A stretch of DNA of 64,000 nt, taken from contig JADJUF010000001.1 of assembly GCA_016717005.1 (NCBI GenBank), forward strand, positions 868,001 to 932,000. Direction: 5' to 3'. This document shows positions 24,916-33,286 of this stretch, one piece after another. Under the pieces are notes generated by a model, which saw nothing but the letters and a program-made list of their open reading frames with translations, was not told the origin of the DNA and did no database searches. The DNA is from Myxococcales bacterium. GTDB lineage: Bacteria > Myxococcota_A > Polyangia > Haliangiales > Haliangiaceae. The first letter of the stretch is position 1, and every line of letters starts with the position of its first letter. Made by a program: the position numbers and the translations under genes.

Positions 24916-26414
24916 AGCTCGCGCCCCTGGCCGAGCTGTCGACCCGCCACGCCGCCGCGTTCCGGTTCCGCGCGATCGGCGAGCAGGTGCTCGTCACCAA
25001 CCAGGAGGGCCGGTGGCTGCTCCTGACCCAGCCCGAGTTCGACGCGTTCACGCGCGGCCAGCTCGATGAGGGCGGCCCGCTGTTCGCCCGGCTCAAGGAC
25101 GCCAACTTCCTGCGCGACCACTACGACGTCCGCGCCGCCGCCGACATGGTGCGCGCGCGCAAGCGGTTCGTGCACCACGGCCCCAACCTGCACATGGCGG
25201 TCGTGACGCTGCGCTGCAACGAGACCTGCGTCTACTGCCACGCGTCGCGCGCCGACATGGACGCGGTCCACACCGACATGACCCGCGCGGTCGCCGAGCA
25301 GACCGTCGACTTCATCTTCAAGACCACCAGCCCGTTCGTGACGATCGAGTTCCAGGGCGGCGAGCCGCTGGTCAACTTCGACGTCGTCCAGCACCTGATC
25401 GAGTACGCGCTCGACAAGAACCGCGCCGCCGGCAAGCAGCTCGAGTTCACGATGGTCTCGAACCTGGCGCTCATGGACGACGCCAAGCTCGAGTACCTGC
25501 TCGGCAAGCGCGTGCAGCTGTGCACCAGCATCGACGGGCCCGCGCCGCTGCACGACAAGCAGCGGGTGCTGCCGATGGCGTCGTCGTACGGCCACGCGTC
25601 GCGCTGGATCAAGCGCATCAACGACGCCTACGCCGCCGCCGGCCTCGACCCGACCCTCTACCACGTCGAGGCGCTGCTCACGACCACGCGCGCGACGCTG
25701 CCGCTGTGGAAGGAGGTCGTCGACACCTACGTGGCGCTGGGCTGCCGGGCCCTGTTCCTGCGCCCGGTCGATCCGTTCGGCTTCGCGGCCCGGACCGGCC
25801 CCAAGATCGAGTACCCGCGCCACGAGTTCCTGGCGTTCTACCGCCAGGCGGTCGACTACATGATCGAGCTGCACCAGGGCGGCGTCGAGATCCTCGAGCG
25901 CTACGCGGCGATCTTCCTGACCAAGATCCTGGGCGGGGTCGACCCCAACTTCCTCGACGTGCGCTGGCCGGCCGGGGCCGGGCTGGGCGCGCTGGCCTAC
26001 GGCTACGACGGCCGGATCTTCACCTGCGACGAGGGCCGGATGCTCGACGCGATGGGCGACGACGCGTTCGCGGTCGGGCACGTCGCGACCTCGCGCTACC
26101 GCGACGTGGTCGGGCACGAGACCATCCGCGCGGTGACGATCGCGTCGAACCTCGACGCCACGCCCGACTGCGTCGACTGCACCTACCAGCCGTACTGCGG
26201 CGTGCCGCCCAGCCACAGCTACAAGACCCAGGGCACGATCTTCGGCCGGATGCGCGAGAGCGCGCTGTGCGAGGTCTACAAGGGCATCCAGGACTACCTG
26301 TTCGAGAAGCTGGCCACCGGCGACGCCGGCGTCCGCCAGGTCCTCGAGCGCTGGACCACGCACCGGCCCCGCGAGCACTTCGTCCAGGGATCATCCGGCC
26401 CCGCCGCCGGGTGA
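24912..26414 (+). CDS. hxsB: His-Xaa-Ser system radical SAM maturase HxsB
   Basis: 500 residues from GTG 24912. The N-terminus has the HxsB leader domain (FRFRAIGEQVLVTNQEGRW, LLLTQPEFDAFTRGQL, ANFLRDHYDV). The radical SAM motif CNETCVYCHAS (C102, C106, C109) follows, then FQGGEPLVNFDVVQHLIEYA and a SPASM-like end (FTCDEGRML, CVDCTYQPYCGVPPSHSY). This order is characteristic of HxsB. The enzyme is expected to modify the repeat peptide HxsA encoded 75 bp downstream. The chemistry of the HXS modification is not known to me. A canonical HxsC was not found nearby. Confidence 0.9.
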   Translation: MKLAPLAELSTRHAAAFRFRAIGEQVLVTNQEGRWLLLTQPEFDAFTRGQLDEGGPLFARLKDANFLRDHYDVRAAADMVRARKRFVHHGPNLHMAVVTLRCNETCVYCHASRADMDAVHTDMTRAVAEQTVDFIFKTTSPFVTIEFQGGEPLVNFDVVQHLIEYALDKNRAAGKQLEFTMVSNLALMDDAKLEYLLGKRVQLCTSIDGPAPLHDKQRVLPMASSYGHASRWIKRINDAYAAAGLDPTLYHVEALLTTTRATLPLWKEVVDTYVALGCRALFLRPVDPFGFAARTGPKIEYPRHEFLAFYRQAVDYMIELHQGGVEILERYAAIFLTKILGGVDPNFLDVRWPAGAGLGALAYGYDGRIFTCDEGRMLDAMGDDAFAVGHVATSRYRDVVGHETIRAVTIASNLDATPDCVDCTYQPYCGVPPSHSYKTQGTIFGRMRESALCEVYKGIQDYLFEKLATGDAGVRQVLERWTTHRPREHFVQGSSGPAAG

Positions 26415-26451
26415 TCGCACAATCCGGTGGCGCCCCCGCCGGGATCGGCGG

Positions 26452-26479
26452 TAACCTCGGACGCTGCGGAGAGCTCCGC
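26452..26479 (+). promoter_or_regulatory. Candidate internal promoter box and hairpin before hxsA
   Basis: TAACCT (26452–26457) is followed by GCGGAGAGCTCCGC (26466–26479), a 6-bp stem with a 2-nt loop, then ATG 26490. A separate promoter for the precursor would allow more peptide than enzyme. The GGAG in the hairpin could be a masked ribosome site. This is inference from position only. Confidence 0.3.
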
Positions 26480-26489
26480 GCAGGCAGTC

Positions 26490-26855
26490 ATGGGCGACAA
26501 CGACAACCTCTTCGACCCCAAGCGCCCGCCGGCGTCGCCACCGGTGGCGGCGGACGGCGTGGTCGACGACGACGCGGCCATCCCGGTGTTCAAGGGCAAG
26601 CCGGCCGACGGCCTCCTGCCGGTCGAGCGCGACGTGTCCGACCGAGCCCGCGACGGCGCCGACGCCGCGCCCCCGGTCGGCGGCGACGATCCGATCCGCG
26701 CCCAGCACGCCAGCCACGGCAGCCACGGCTCGCACGGCAGCCACGGCTCGCACGGCAGCCACGGCTCGCACGGCAGCCACGGCTCGCACGGCAGCCACGG
26801 CTCGCACGGCAGCCACGGCTCGCACGGCAGCCACGGCTCGCACGGCAGCTGGTAG
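26490..26855 (+). CDS. hxsA: His-Xaa-Ser repeat precursor (HxsA-like), HAS + 15 x HGS + Trp
   Basis: 121 residues from ATG 26490. The N-terminal ~72 residues are polar and Pro/Asp-rich (NDNLFDPKRPPASPPV, then VFKGKPADGLLPVE) without a signal peptide. The C-terminus is HAS, fifteen HGS triplets and a final Trp. His-Xaa-Ser repeats at the C-terminus define HxsA, the presumed substrate of HxsB. Here Xaa is Gly in all but the first triplet, more uniform than in family members I recall. GTG 26427 would add 21 residues. The gene follows hxsB directly and ends 69 bp before the convergent pseudo-radical-SAM gene. Confidence 0.85.
   Translation: MGDNDNLFDPKRPPASPPVAADGVVDDDAAIPVFKGKPADGLLPVERDVSDRARDGADAAPPVGGDDPIRAQHASHGSHGSHGSHGSHGSHGSHGSHGSHGSHGSHGSHGSHGSHGSHGSW
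26706..26849 (+). repeat. 18-bp tandem repeat encoding (HGS)2 in hxsA
   Basis: After CACGCCAGC, the unit CACGGCAGC CACGGCTCG repeats 7.5 times (26715–26849). The serine codon alternates strictly AGC/TCG, so the DNA period is 18 bp although the protein period is 3 residues. This indicates recent unit duplication and likely copy-number variation. Confidence 0.9.
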
Positions 26856-26924
26856 TCGGCGCGCGCCGTCGCGCCGCGCGCGACCGCAGCCGCCCCACCG
26901 CCGCGGGCCCGCCGCGCGCGCCCG

Positions 26925-27491
26925 TCAGCCGAGCGGCGCGAGCTCGCCGGCGCCGAAGCGCGCGAGGTAGACCGCGTCGACGCCCGGGCAGGTCCCGCGG
27001 GCGCGACAGGCCGTGCACGGCTCGGCGTGGGCGCGCCGCTGCTCGGTGCGCGCGGTCGCGGCGAACGGTCCCAGGAGGCAGTAGGGCGCGTCGACGAGGA
27101 CCGACGCGATCCCGAGCGCACGGGCCCGAGCGGCGGCGTGGAGCGCGTGCGGCAGCGCCATCGCCAGGCGCGGGATCGTGCGTGCGACGGCGTCCGCCGG
27201 CACGTCCGCGGCGGCGAGCACCCGCAGCCGCCAGGACGTCACGCCGTGGGCCGCGAGCACCACGGGCATCGCCGCCAGCGCGCGGTAGCTCGAGCGCGTC
27301 AGCGGCGTGTCGACCTCGAGCGTCGCCCGGTCGGCGCGGGCCCGGGTCAGCGCCGCGACGGCCGCGGCGAACGCGCCAGGCTGGCCGACGTGATAGTCGT
27401 GGGCGGCCGCGTCGGGACCGGCCAGCTCGATCCGGACCGCCGCGGCGTCGTCCCCGTCGGGGATCGCGTCGGTGATCGCGTCAGGGCTCAC
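26925..27491 (-). CDS. Degenerate radical SAM protein lacking the CxxxCxxC motif, tail retained
   Basis: 188 residues from GTG 27491, which overlaps the upstream stop as GTGA. There is no CxxxCxxC and no GGEP. The C-terminus carries APYCLLGPF and CTACRARGTCPGVDAVYLAR with FGAGELAPL, the signature shared by the radical SAM proteins here. The middle (ATLEVDTPLTRSSYRALAAM, SWRLRVLAAADV) looks like the second half of the barrel. The four tail cysteines could still bind an auxiliary iron-sulfur cluster. It is encoded opposite the HXS operon. Possible roles are non-catalytic partner or peptide-binding subunit; function unknown. Confidence 0.65.
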   Translation of the reverse strand: MSPDAITDAIPDGDDAAAVRIELAGPDAAAHDYHVGQPGAFAAAVAALTRARADRATLEVDTPLTRSSYRALAAMPVVLAAHGVTSWRLRVLAAADVPADAVARTIPRLAMALPHALHAAARARALGIASVLVDAPYCLLGPFAATARTEQRRAHAEPCTACRARGTCPGVDAVYLARFGAGELAPLG

Positions 27492-28072
27492 GCGGGGACG
27501 ACGTACACGCCGCCAGGGAACCGGCGGTGACGCTCGGCCTGGCTGAGCAGCCCGAGCCCGTCGCCAGGTCGCTGCGCCAGCACCTGCGCGAGCTGCCGGA
27601 TGGCGAGCTCGAGATCCGGCGGCGTCGTGCGCGCGCCGCGCCCGGAGTTGACCAGGTACAGGTGCCCGGCGCCGGTGGCGGCGATCCCCGGCGGCGACGC
27701 GGCGTCGTGGCGGAGCAGATCGACCTGCGCGCGACGGCCGTCGGCGTGGGCGAGCACCATCGGCAGGCCGCCGCGGAACACGCCGTGGACCCGGGTCACG
27801 GTCCACGCGCCCAGCGACGTGCCGGCGAGCGGGCCCAGGAACGCGGTCGCCGCGGCGTCGGGCGCCGGCGGCAGATCGTCGTGGACCCGCGCGGTCACCG
27901 GCGCGGCCGGGCCGCTCGGCGAGACGCCGTGATCGTCGAGCGGCGGGGGCGGGCTCTGCCGGGGCGACGCGGTGGCGGTGCGCGCCAGCACGCCACCCGC
28001 GACCACCAGCGCCGCGGACTGGCCCAGGCCGGTCAGGAACGCGCGGCGGTTACGAGGGCGGTCGTCGGACAT
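27488..28072 (-). CDS. Tat-exported protein of unknown function
   Basis: 194 residues. The N-terminus has a twin-arginine signal (NRRAFLTGLGQSAALVVAGG, cleavage after ARTATA or ASP). The mature part starts Pro-rich and then has a compact domain with LGAWTVTRVHGVFRGGLPMV, RAQVDLLRHD and GHLYLVNSGRGARTTPPDLE. No cofactor motif is recognised. Tat export suggests folding or cofactor insertion before transport. It lies 36 bp after a DUF483-like gene and overlaps the degenerate radical SAM gene by GTGA, so these three form one minus-strand operon. Confidence 0.7.
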   Translation of the reverse strand: MSDDRPRNRRAFLTGLGQSAALVVAGGVLARTATASPRQSPPPPLDDHGVSPSGPAAPVTARVHDDLPPAPDAAATAFLGPLAGTSLGAWTVTRVHGVFRGGLPMVLAHADGRRAQVDLLRHDAASPPGIAATGAGHLYLVNSGRGARTTPPDLELAIRQLAQVLAQRPGDGLGLLSQAERHRRFPGGVYVVPA

Positions 28073-28108
28073 CGCTGCCAAAAGCGTACGGGGCCGGCGC
28101 GGTCGGGG

Positions 28109-28792
28109 TCAAGCCGGATCGGCGAACGCCAGGACGCATGCGTCGGGCGCGGCTTCGCCCGGCGCGGTCCGCCGGCCGGTGCGATCGATCGCCACCGCCT
28201 GCCCCAGCCGGGCGATCAGCTCGTCGGCGCCGGCGCGATCGTGGGCCCGGTACGCGGCGATCACGCGATCGGCGTACGCCAGCGACGGCGCGCAGTCGAA
28301 CGCGCACGGGACGTGCGACAGCCACCCGCTCACGTGATCGCGCGCGAACACGTTGGCGCGCGCGTCGAGGCGGCGCGATCGGGTCGCGGCCTCGCTGGCG
28401 GCGATGAAGTCCTCGTGGGCGCGCGCGCCCGACGCCAGCACGTCGGCGCCGCGCGCGATCCGCGCCACGAACGCCTCGACGCAGCACGTTGGGAACCCGA
28501 GCGCGGCGCCGAGGCCGCGGTGCGGCGCGGGATCGAACGACACCTCGGCCCGGGCCGGCTGCCCCGGCAGCGCCTGGGCCTCGAGCGCGCGCAGCGCGCG
28601 GGCGGCGGCCGGCGTGGCCGCGATGTAGACGATCGTGCGATCGGGCAGCGCGGTCAGCTCGACCGCGAACCCGCGGCGGCGCGCGGCGGCGGCCTCGGCC
28701 AGCGCGCGGCGCGGCGCGCGCTGCAGCCGCAGCGCCGGCTTGAGCCCGGCCACCAGGGCCAGCCACTCAGGCGGGGTCGGATCGCGCCACAC
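28109..28792 (-). CDS. DUF483-like protein (copy 1)
   Basis: 227 residues from GTG 28792. Two signature blocks place it in DUF483: LGFPTCCVEAFVARI and LSHVPCAFDCAPSLAYA. The four cysteines (CC and C-x3-C) could form a metal site. The N-terminal third is a beta/alpha region (RRGFAVELTALPDRTIVYIA). Function of DUF483 is not known to me. It heads the operon with the Tat protein and the degenerate radical SAM, and is divergent from DUF483 copy 2 with only 23 bp between starts. TAGCAT ends 6 nt before the start. Confidence 0.7.
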   Translation of the reverse strand: MWRDPTPPEWLALVAGLKPALRLQRAPRRALAEAAAARRRGFAVELTALPDRTIVYIAATPAAARALRALEAQALPGQPARAEVSFDPAPHRGLGAALGFPTCCVEAFVARIARGADVLASGARAHEDFIAASEAATRSRRLDARANVFARDHVSGWLSHVPCAFDCAPSLAYADRVIAAYRAHDRAGADELIARLGQAVAIDRTGRRTAPGEAAPDACVLAFADPA

Positions 28793-28798
28793 GCCGCG

Positions 28799-28808
28799 AT
28801 GCTACGCT
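28799..28808. promoter_or_regulatory. Overlapping divergent -10 boxes between two DUF483-like genes
   Basis: ATGCTACGCT reads TAGCAT on the minus strand (28804–28799, 6 nt before GTG 28792) and TACGCT on the plus strand (28803–28808, 7 nt before GTG 28816). The two boxes share two base pairs. Both genes would be leaderless and could not be fully transcribed at the same moment. Confidence 0.5.
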
Positions 28809-28815
28809 GGCCGCC

Positions 28816-29802
28816 GTGGCGCACGCACCCTCGGACGCGCACGCCGACGAGCGCCGGCTCGGGGCGGCGCTGCGGGACGCGGCGACGGCGCTGGCCCGGG
28901 CCCGCGATGACGCCGCGGCGCTGGCCGCGCTGGGCGTCCAGCTCGACGGCACGCCGCCGTCGGCCCTGGTGGCCCAGGAGCCTGCGCCCACGGTCGCGCT
29001 CGATCGCTCGATCGAGGCGTGGGGCTTCGCCGCCGGGATCCGCCGGGTCGCGTTCGTGACGGTGGCCGCCGACGCGGTCGACCGGACGCTCGCGCAGTTC
29101 CCCGGCGCCCACGTCGAGCGGCGCGCGCGCCAGGTCGAGGTCGGCCCGCAGGATCGCTGGCACGACGATCGCGCCCGCGGCGCGCCGCGGATCGAGCTGT
29201 ACCTGGCGCGCGATCCGGCGCTGGCCCGCCGCGCGGCGACGCTCCAGGCCGACGATCCCACCCGCCACGGCCCCGAGCTCGGCGCGCTGCTCGGGTACCC
29301 GCCGTGCTGCGTGGCCGCGTTCCTGGCCCAGGCCGAGCGCGGCGACAACTCGCTCAACCGCTACCTGGCCGCGGCGCGCACGCGCGACGACGACGACGGC
29401 GCCGCGTGGCCGTGGCCGCTCAACGATCTGCACCTGCGGCTGATCGCGTTCTACCCGTGCAGCTACCGCTGCCCGGCGGCGCTCGCGGTGGCGCGCGCCA
29501 CCGTCGAGGCGATCGCCGCGGCGCGGCCGGCGGCGGCCATGGCCCTGGCCGCGGCGCTGACCGCGACCGTGCTCTACGTCGATCACGACCATCAGGTGTG
29601 GCTGCGCGACGCCACCGGCGCCGGCACCATCCGTTACCGCGGGGTGACCGCGATCGGCGCCGGGCGCGCGCTGCCAGCGCTGGCGCGCGTGGTCGCCGCC
29701 GGCGATCGCGTGATCCGCGCGCCCGGCAGCGTCGCGATCGCCCACGGCGATCACGCGGTCGCCCGCCTCGGCCCGCTCGGGCTCGTCGCCCGCTTCGGCT
29801 GA
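28816..29802 (+). CDS. DUF483-like protein (copy 2)
   Basis: 328 residues from GTG 28816. The blocks are LGYPPCCVAAFLAQAERGD and FYPCSYRCPAALAVAR, matching copies 1 and 3 (HVPCxxxC becomes FYPCSYRC). The first ~130 residues form a separate alpha/beta region (FAAGIRRVAFVTVAADAVD) with no motif. The C-terminal part holds a beta-rich segment (ATVLYVDHDHQVWLRDATG). There is no signal peptide, so it is probably cytoplasmic. Divergent transcription from copy 1 and closeness to the HXS operon suggest a shared pathway; its role is unknown. Confidence 0.7.
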   Translation: MAHAPSDAHADERRLGAALRDAATALARARDDAAALAALGVQLDGTPPSALVAQEPAPTVALDRSIEAWGFAAGIRRVAFVTVAADAVDRTLAQFPGAHVERRARQVEVGPQDRWHDDRARGAPRIELYLARDPALARRAATLQADDPTRHGPELGALLGYPPCCVAAFLAQAERGDNSLNRYLAAARTRDDDDGAAWPWPLNDLHLRLIAFYPCSYRCPAALAVARATVEAIAAARPAAAMALAAALTATVLYVDHDHQVWLRDATGAGTIRYRGVTAIGAGRALPALARVVAAGDRVIRAPGSVAIAHGDHAVARLGPLGLVARFG

Positions 29803-30029
29803 GCACCAGAGGTCCGGGCTGCCCCGCTGCGCCTGGCGGTCACGATCCGCCCCGACCTCGACGCCACCGAGCCCGCGTGACGGCGCGCCAGGAATCATCG
29901 GGCGACGTCCAGGCCGCGGTCCTGCGACGCGGCGCCACACCCGTGCGCGGTCACATTCGGCACGAGCTGAATCCACCCGGATGAGCGCCCGGGACACCGG
30001 AGCGCTCAGAAGGAGACTGGAGGCAAGCC

Positions 30030-31511
30030 ATGCGCGATCGGTACGCTGGGAGAGATGCGGGCACCGGGACCTCCTCGTCGAGCCCGGGACGGGCGCCCGG
30101 CAAGCGGACGCTGACCGAGCGCTTCCCGGTGCAGCGCCGAGCGCAGCCGGTGGTGCCCACGACCAGCCCGGCCGAGGTCCAGACCATCGCGCGCCGCGGC
30201 GTCGGGGGTAGCGCCGGGCCCTTCCCGTTCCTCGACGAGATCCAGGGGGCCCTCGGCGCTGATCTGTCCGGCGTCCGCGCCCACACCGGCGGCGAGGCCG
30301 CCGAGGCCACCGAGCAGCTCGGCGCGACCGCCTACGCCTCGGGCAACGACGTCGCGTTCGGGGAGGCGCCGAGCCTGCACACCGCGGCGCACGAGGCGAC
30401 GCACGTCCTGCAGCAGCGCGCGGGGGTGCACCTCGCGGGTGGCGTCGGCCAGACCGATGACCCGTACGAGCGCCACGCCGACGCGGTGGCCGACCGCGTG
30501 GTCCGCGGCGAGTCGGCGACCGCGCTGCTCGCCGAGATGACCGGCGGTCACACGACCTCGGCCGTCCAGTTCGAGAAGCCCGGAGGCGAGGGCGGCGACA
30601 CGATCGAGCGGGCGGCCGATCTGGCCGACAAGGGGCTCTACGCCAACGACGCCGTCGAGATCGCGCGGGGGGGCCTCAGCGCAGGCGAGACCGCGGCCGA
30701 GGCGGCTGCGCAGGCGGCCAAGGGTGGGCCGATGTCTGGCACCGCCGTCGCCAGCAGCGCCGTGGCGCCGTTTTCGCTCTTCTTCGGTGCGATGGAGGCG
30801 ATCGAGGGTTGGAAGTCGGGCGATGCGACCAAGACGTTGCACGGCGGCCTGTCGGCGGCGGGCGGCGCCACGACGCTCGCCGGCGCCGGCGCCGGCGCGC
30901 TGGGCGCGACCGGCTTCGCTGGCGTCGCCGCCGTCCTCGGGCCGCTGCTCGGCGCCGGTGCGCTCGGACTGGAGATCGGCGCCGCGATCGCCCCGGCGGT
31001 GTTCGGCAATCCCACGTCCGCGTCCCTCACCAACGACCGCTCCGACGCCAACATCGACGACCCGGAGAAGGTCCTGATGTACCTGCCGACCTCGGGCAAC
31101 GAGCTGTTCGACGGCCTGATGGACGTGATGACGGGCGGAGACACCTGGAAGAACGCCTGGGACAAGGGGCTGGCGGAGCAGCGCAAGCTCGAGCAGATGC
31201 GGATCATGAGGGAGCAGCCGGAGCGGGCGCTGCAACTCGCCAACCAGGCCCTGCTGAAGGCGATGATGGGCGGCGATCAGCGGCAGATCGACCAGGCGCG
31301 CGCCGCGGTGAAGGCCGCGGGTGGCGACCCGGGGCCCGCCGTGGACGTCCAGCAGATCCGCGAGACCGAGCAGCAGCGGCAGGCCTGGTACGCGAAGTGG
31401 GATCCACTGGTGGCCGAGCTCAACAGCGCCACTGACGACGACGCCCGGGCCGCGGTGAAGCAGAAGATGAAGGCCCTCGGCCCCAAGCCGGGCGCCGGCG
31501 GCAACGGCTGA
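30030..31511 (+). CDS. DUF4157 protein with C-terminal hydrophobic region
   Basis: 493 residues. AAGGAG and GGAGG lie upstream of ATG 30030, a conventional ribosome site unlike its neighbours. The DUF4157 domain spans about residues 65–165: FPFLDEIQGALGADLSGVRA, then AYASGNDVAFGEAPSLHTAA and HEATHVLQQ, a zinc-protease-like HExxH. A Gly/Ala-rich hydrophobic stretch follows (about 270–330) and then a charged helical C-terminus. DUF4157 proteins are often cargo or toxins of extracellular contractile injection systems. No such genes are in view. The base composition is less extreme than neighbours, which hints at acquisition. Confidence 0.8.
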   Translation: MRDRYAGRDAGTGTSSSSPGRAPGKRTLTERFPVQRRAQPVVPTTSPAEVQTIARRGVGGSAGPFPFLDEIQGALGADLSGVRAHTGGEAAEATEQLGATAYASGNDVAFGEAPSLHTAAHEATHVLQQRAGVHLAGGVGQTDDPYERHADAVADRVVRGESATALLAEMTGGHTTSAVQFEKPGGEGGDTIERAADLADKGLYANDAVEIARGGLSAGETAAEAAAQAAKGGPMSGTAVASSAVAPFSLFFGAMEAIEGWKSGDATKTLHGGLSAAGGATTLAGAGAGALGATGFAGVAAVLGPLLGAGALGLEIGAAIAPAVFGNPTSASLTNDRSDANIDDPEKVLMYLPTSGNELFDGLMDVMTGGDTWKNAWDKGLAEQRKLEQMRIMREQPERALQLANQALLKAMMGGDQRQIDQARAAVKAAGGDPGPAVDVQQIRETEQQRQAWYAKWDPLVAELNSATDDDARAAVKQKMKALGPKPGAGGNG

Positions 31512-31530
31512 CGTCTGGCGCGCGGCTGAG

Positions 31531-32289
31531 TCAGTCGGGGAAGAAGTTGCCGCGGTCGGGATCGGACGGCGGCGGCTGCGGGCAGGTCGCGCCGCGCCGG
31601 TCGTGGCGGTAGGTGAGCTGCGCGAGCGCGCCCGCGCGATCGAGCCAGAGGTCGGAGCACCACAGCTCGCGGCAGGCGGGCGGATCCTCGAGCTCGTACC
31701 AGAGCCGGACCCGGCGCTCGCCGTGGTCCAGGATCACCGCCGACGGCGCGTCGCCGATGGGCGCCTGCGGCCAGTCGGTGCGCAGGGCGGCGACCCCGGC
31801 GGGCGTGTAGCCCATGCGGCGCGGCGGATTGATCATCGCGACGCCGGCGAGCGTCGCCAGGAGCGGGCCGAGCTCGTCGTCGGCGAGCGCCGGCAGCGCC
31901 GGCGGCGGGAAGGCGGCGACCACCGGCCCCTCGTCGAGGCGGATCTTGTCGAGCGGCTGGCCGTCGAACCAGCCGCGCAGCTCGCCGGCGGCGTCGAGCA
32001 CCACGACCACGTGGTGACCGCGCACCGTCACGTCGCGGTAGCCGGCCACCGGCCCCCGGCAGTCGACCGTCGCCGCGAGCTCGGCGATCGCGGGCGCGAT
32101 GGCGCCGCCGACGCACGCGGGCGTCAGCCCGTTCCCGGGCGCGGTCACCGCGTCGAGGAACTCGGTCGACGGCGGGCTCGCGTCCGCCGGCGGTGGCGCG
32201 GGCTCGGCCGGCGGCCCCGCCTTCTTCGCCGAGCCGCACCCGGCCAGCAGCAACCCGATCCACAGCAAGCGCATGCCGCATCGTCGCAT
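31531..32289 (-). CDS. Lipoprotein of unknown function
   Basis: 252 residues. The signal ends in the lipobox LLLAGCGSAKK, followed by a Pro/Ala linker. The mature part has cysteines in ACVGG, DCRGP, PACRELWCSDLW and TCPQPPP, and strands such as HHVVVVLDAAGELRGWFDG. No family recognised. ATG 32289 overlaps the upstream stop (TGATG); ATG 32274 (MRLLWIG) is an equally good start. It is the last of three minus-strand envelope genes (OmpA-like, lipoprotein, lipoprotein). The gene converges with the DUF4157 gene. Confidence 0.65.
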   Translation of the reverse strand: MRRCGMRLLWIGLLLAGCGSAKKAGPPAEPAPPPADASPPSTEFLDAVTAPGNGLTPACVGGAIAPAIAELAATVDCRGPVAGYRDVTVRGHHVVVVLDAAGELRGWFDGQPLDKIRLDEGPVVAAFPPPALPALADDELGPLLATLAGVAMINPPRRMGYTPAGVAALRTDWPQAPIGDAPSAVILDHGERRVRLWYELEDPPACRELWCSDLWLDRAGALAQLTYRHDRRGATCPQPPPSDPDRGNFFPD

Positions 32290-33286
32290 CAGTTCGGTGC
32301 GGCGTGCAGCACGACCGGGTGCCCGGCGCTGTCGACGATGACCGGGATCGCCGAGCCGGTGGCGAAGGCCGCGCTCGAGGGGTCGGCGTGGTAGGGCGAG
32401 ATCACGCCGATGGCGACCGCGTCGGTGCCGACGCCGATGACGAGGTTCTGCCCGGTCACGTCGATGTTCGCCCCGACGTCCATCAGGCCGGCGCCGATCA
32501 GCAGCTGCGGGGTCGCGTCGGCGGCCCCGACAGCGCGATGATGACGCCGCCGCGCACCACGAAGTCGTGGAGGCTCGCGCGCCAGGCGTCGCCGGCGGCG
32601 GCCAGCTCGCCGTCGTCGGGCGGCTGCGGCGCCACCAGGACGACGTCGATCTTCCTGAGCGCGACCAGCGGCGCGGCGCCGAGGTCGACCTCGGTCCAGG
32701 GGCGCCCCAGCGTGCTGATCGCCGCGCTCAGCGCCTGCTCGGCCGCGAGGCTCGCCGGCGCCGACGCCTGGCCACGCCACACCCCAACGGACAACGCGGG
32801 CGCGCCGCTGAGGTTGATCGAGTTCGCGAGCACGCGGACCGCGGCGGCGTGCCGCACGGTGTAGTCGTGGCCGATCAGCACGACGTGGCCCGAGACCTCG
32901 CCGTCGCAGAACCCGTTGGTGCAGATGCCGCTCGCGCACACGTTGCCGCACTGGCCGCAGTGGTCCGGATCGGTCCGCGGATCGACGCAGCCAACGACGC
33001 AGCGGATCTCAGGCAGCTCGCAGACGAACGCGTCGGGCGCCGCGTCGGCCGGCGGCCCGGCGTCGGCCGGCGGCCCGGCGTCGGCCACGGGCGCGGCGTC
33101 CGCGCCCGCGTCGAGCGCGCCGTCCACGATCAGCTCGCAGCGGTCCCCCTCGAGCTGGTAGCCCTGCGCGCACGAGCCCTGGACGAGCGAGTCGTAGCAG
33201 CCGCTCGCGACCAGCGCGACCAGCGCGATCAGCCACGCGCAGGCCCCGGCCGGCCCGGACCACACGCGCTGGCGACGACCCGTCAT
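32289..33286 (-). CDS. Lipoprotein with GATase-like domain, apparent frameshift
   Basis: ATG 33286 starts a lipoprotein signal (LIALVALVASGCYDSLVQG). A DAGPPADAGPPADAAPDA linker and a Cys-rich motif follow (GCVDPRTDPDHCGQCGNVC, as in many myxobacterial surface lipoproteins). The alpha/beta domain (GHVVLIGHDYTVRHAAAVRV, KIDVVLVAPQ, FVVRGGVIIALSG) resembles a class I glutamine-amidotransferase-like fold. Near 32525 a CCCC run must gain one base to continue into ADATPQLLIGAGLMDVGAN and the end HPVVLHAAPN. Starts inside the OmpA-like stop (ATGA). Catalytic residues were not recognised. Confidence 0.65.

Noticed and set aside
26706..26849. CRISPR-like direct repeat array
   Set aside because: Repeats are contiguous with no spacers and lie in frame inside a coding region.
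26294..27121. Minus-strand frames with repeated CEPWLP or AVRAVA over the hxsA repeat
   Set aside because: Shadows of the HGS repeat; no start, ribosome site or conserved context, and HxsA is explained by the plus strand.
29803..30029. Small gene between DUF483 copy 2 and the DUF4157 gene
   Set aside because: Frames here are low-complexity Arg/Pro sequence without a start context; the gap is better read as the DUF4157 promoter and ribosome-site region.
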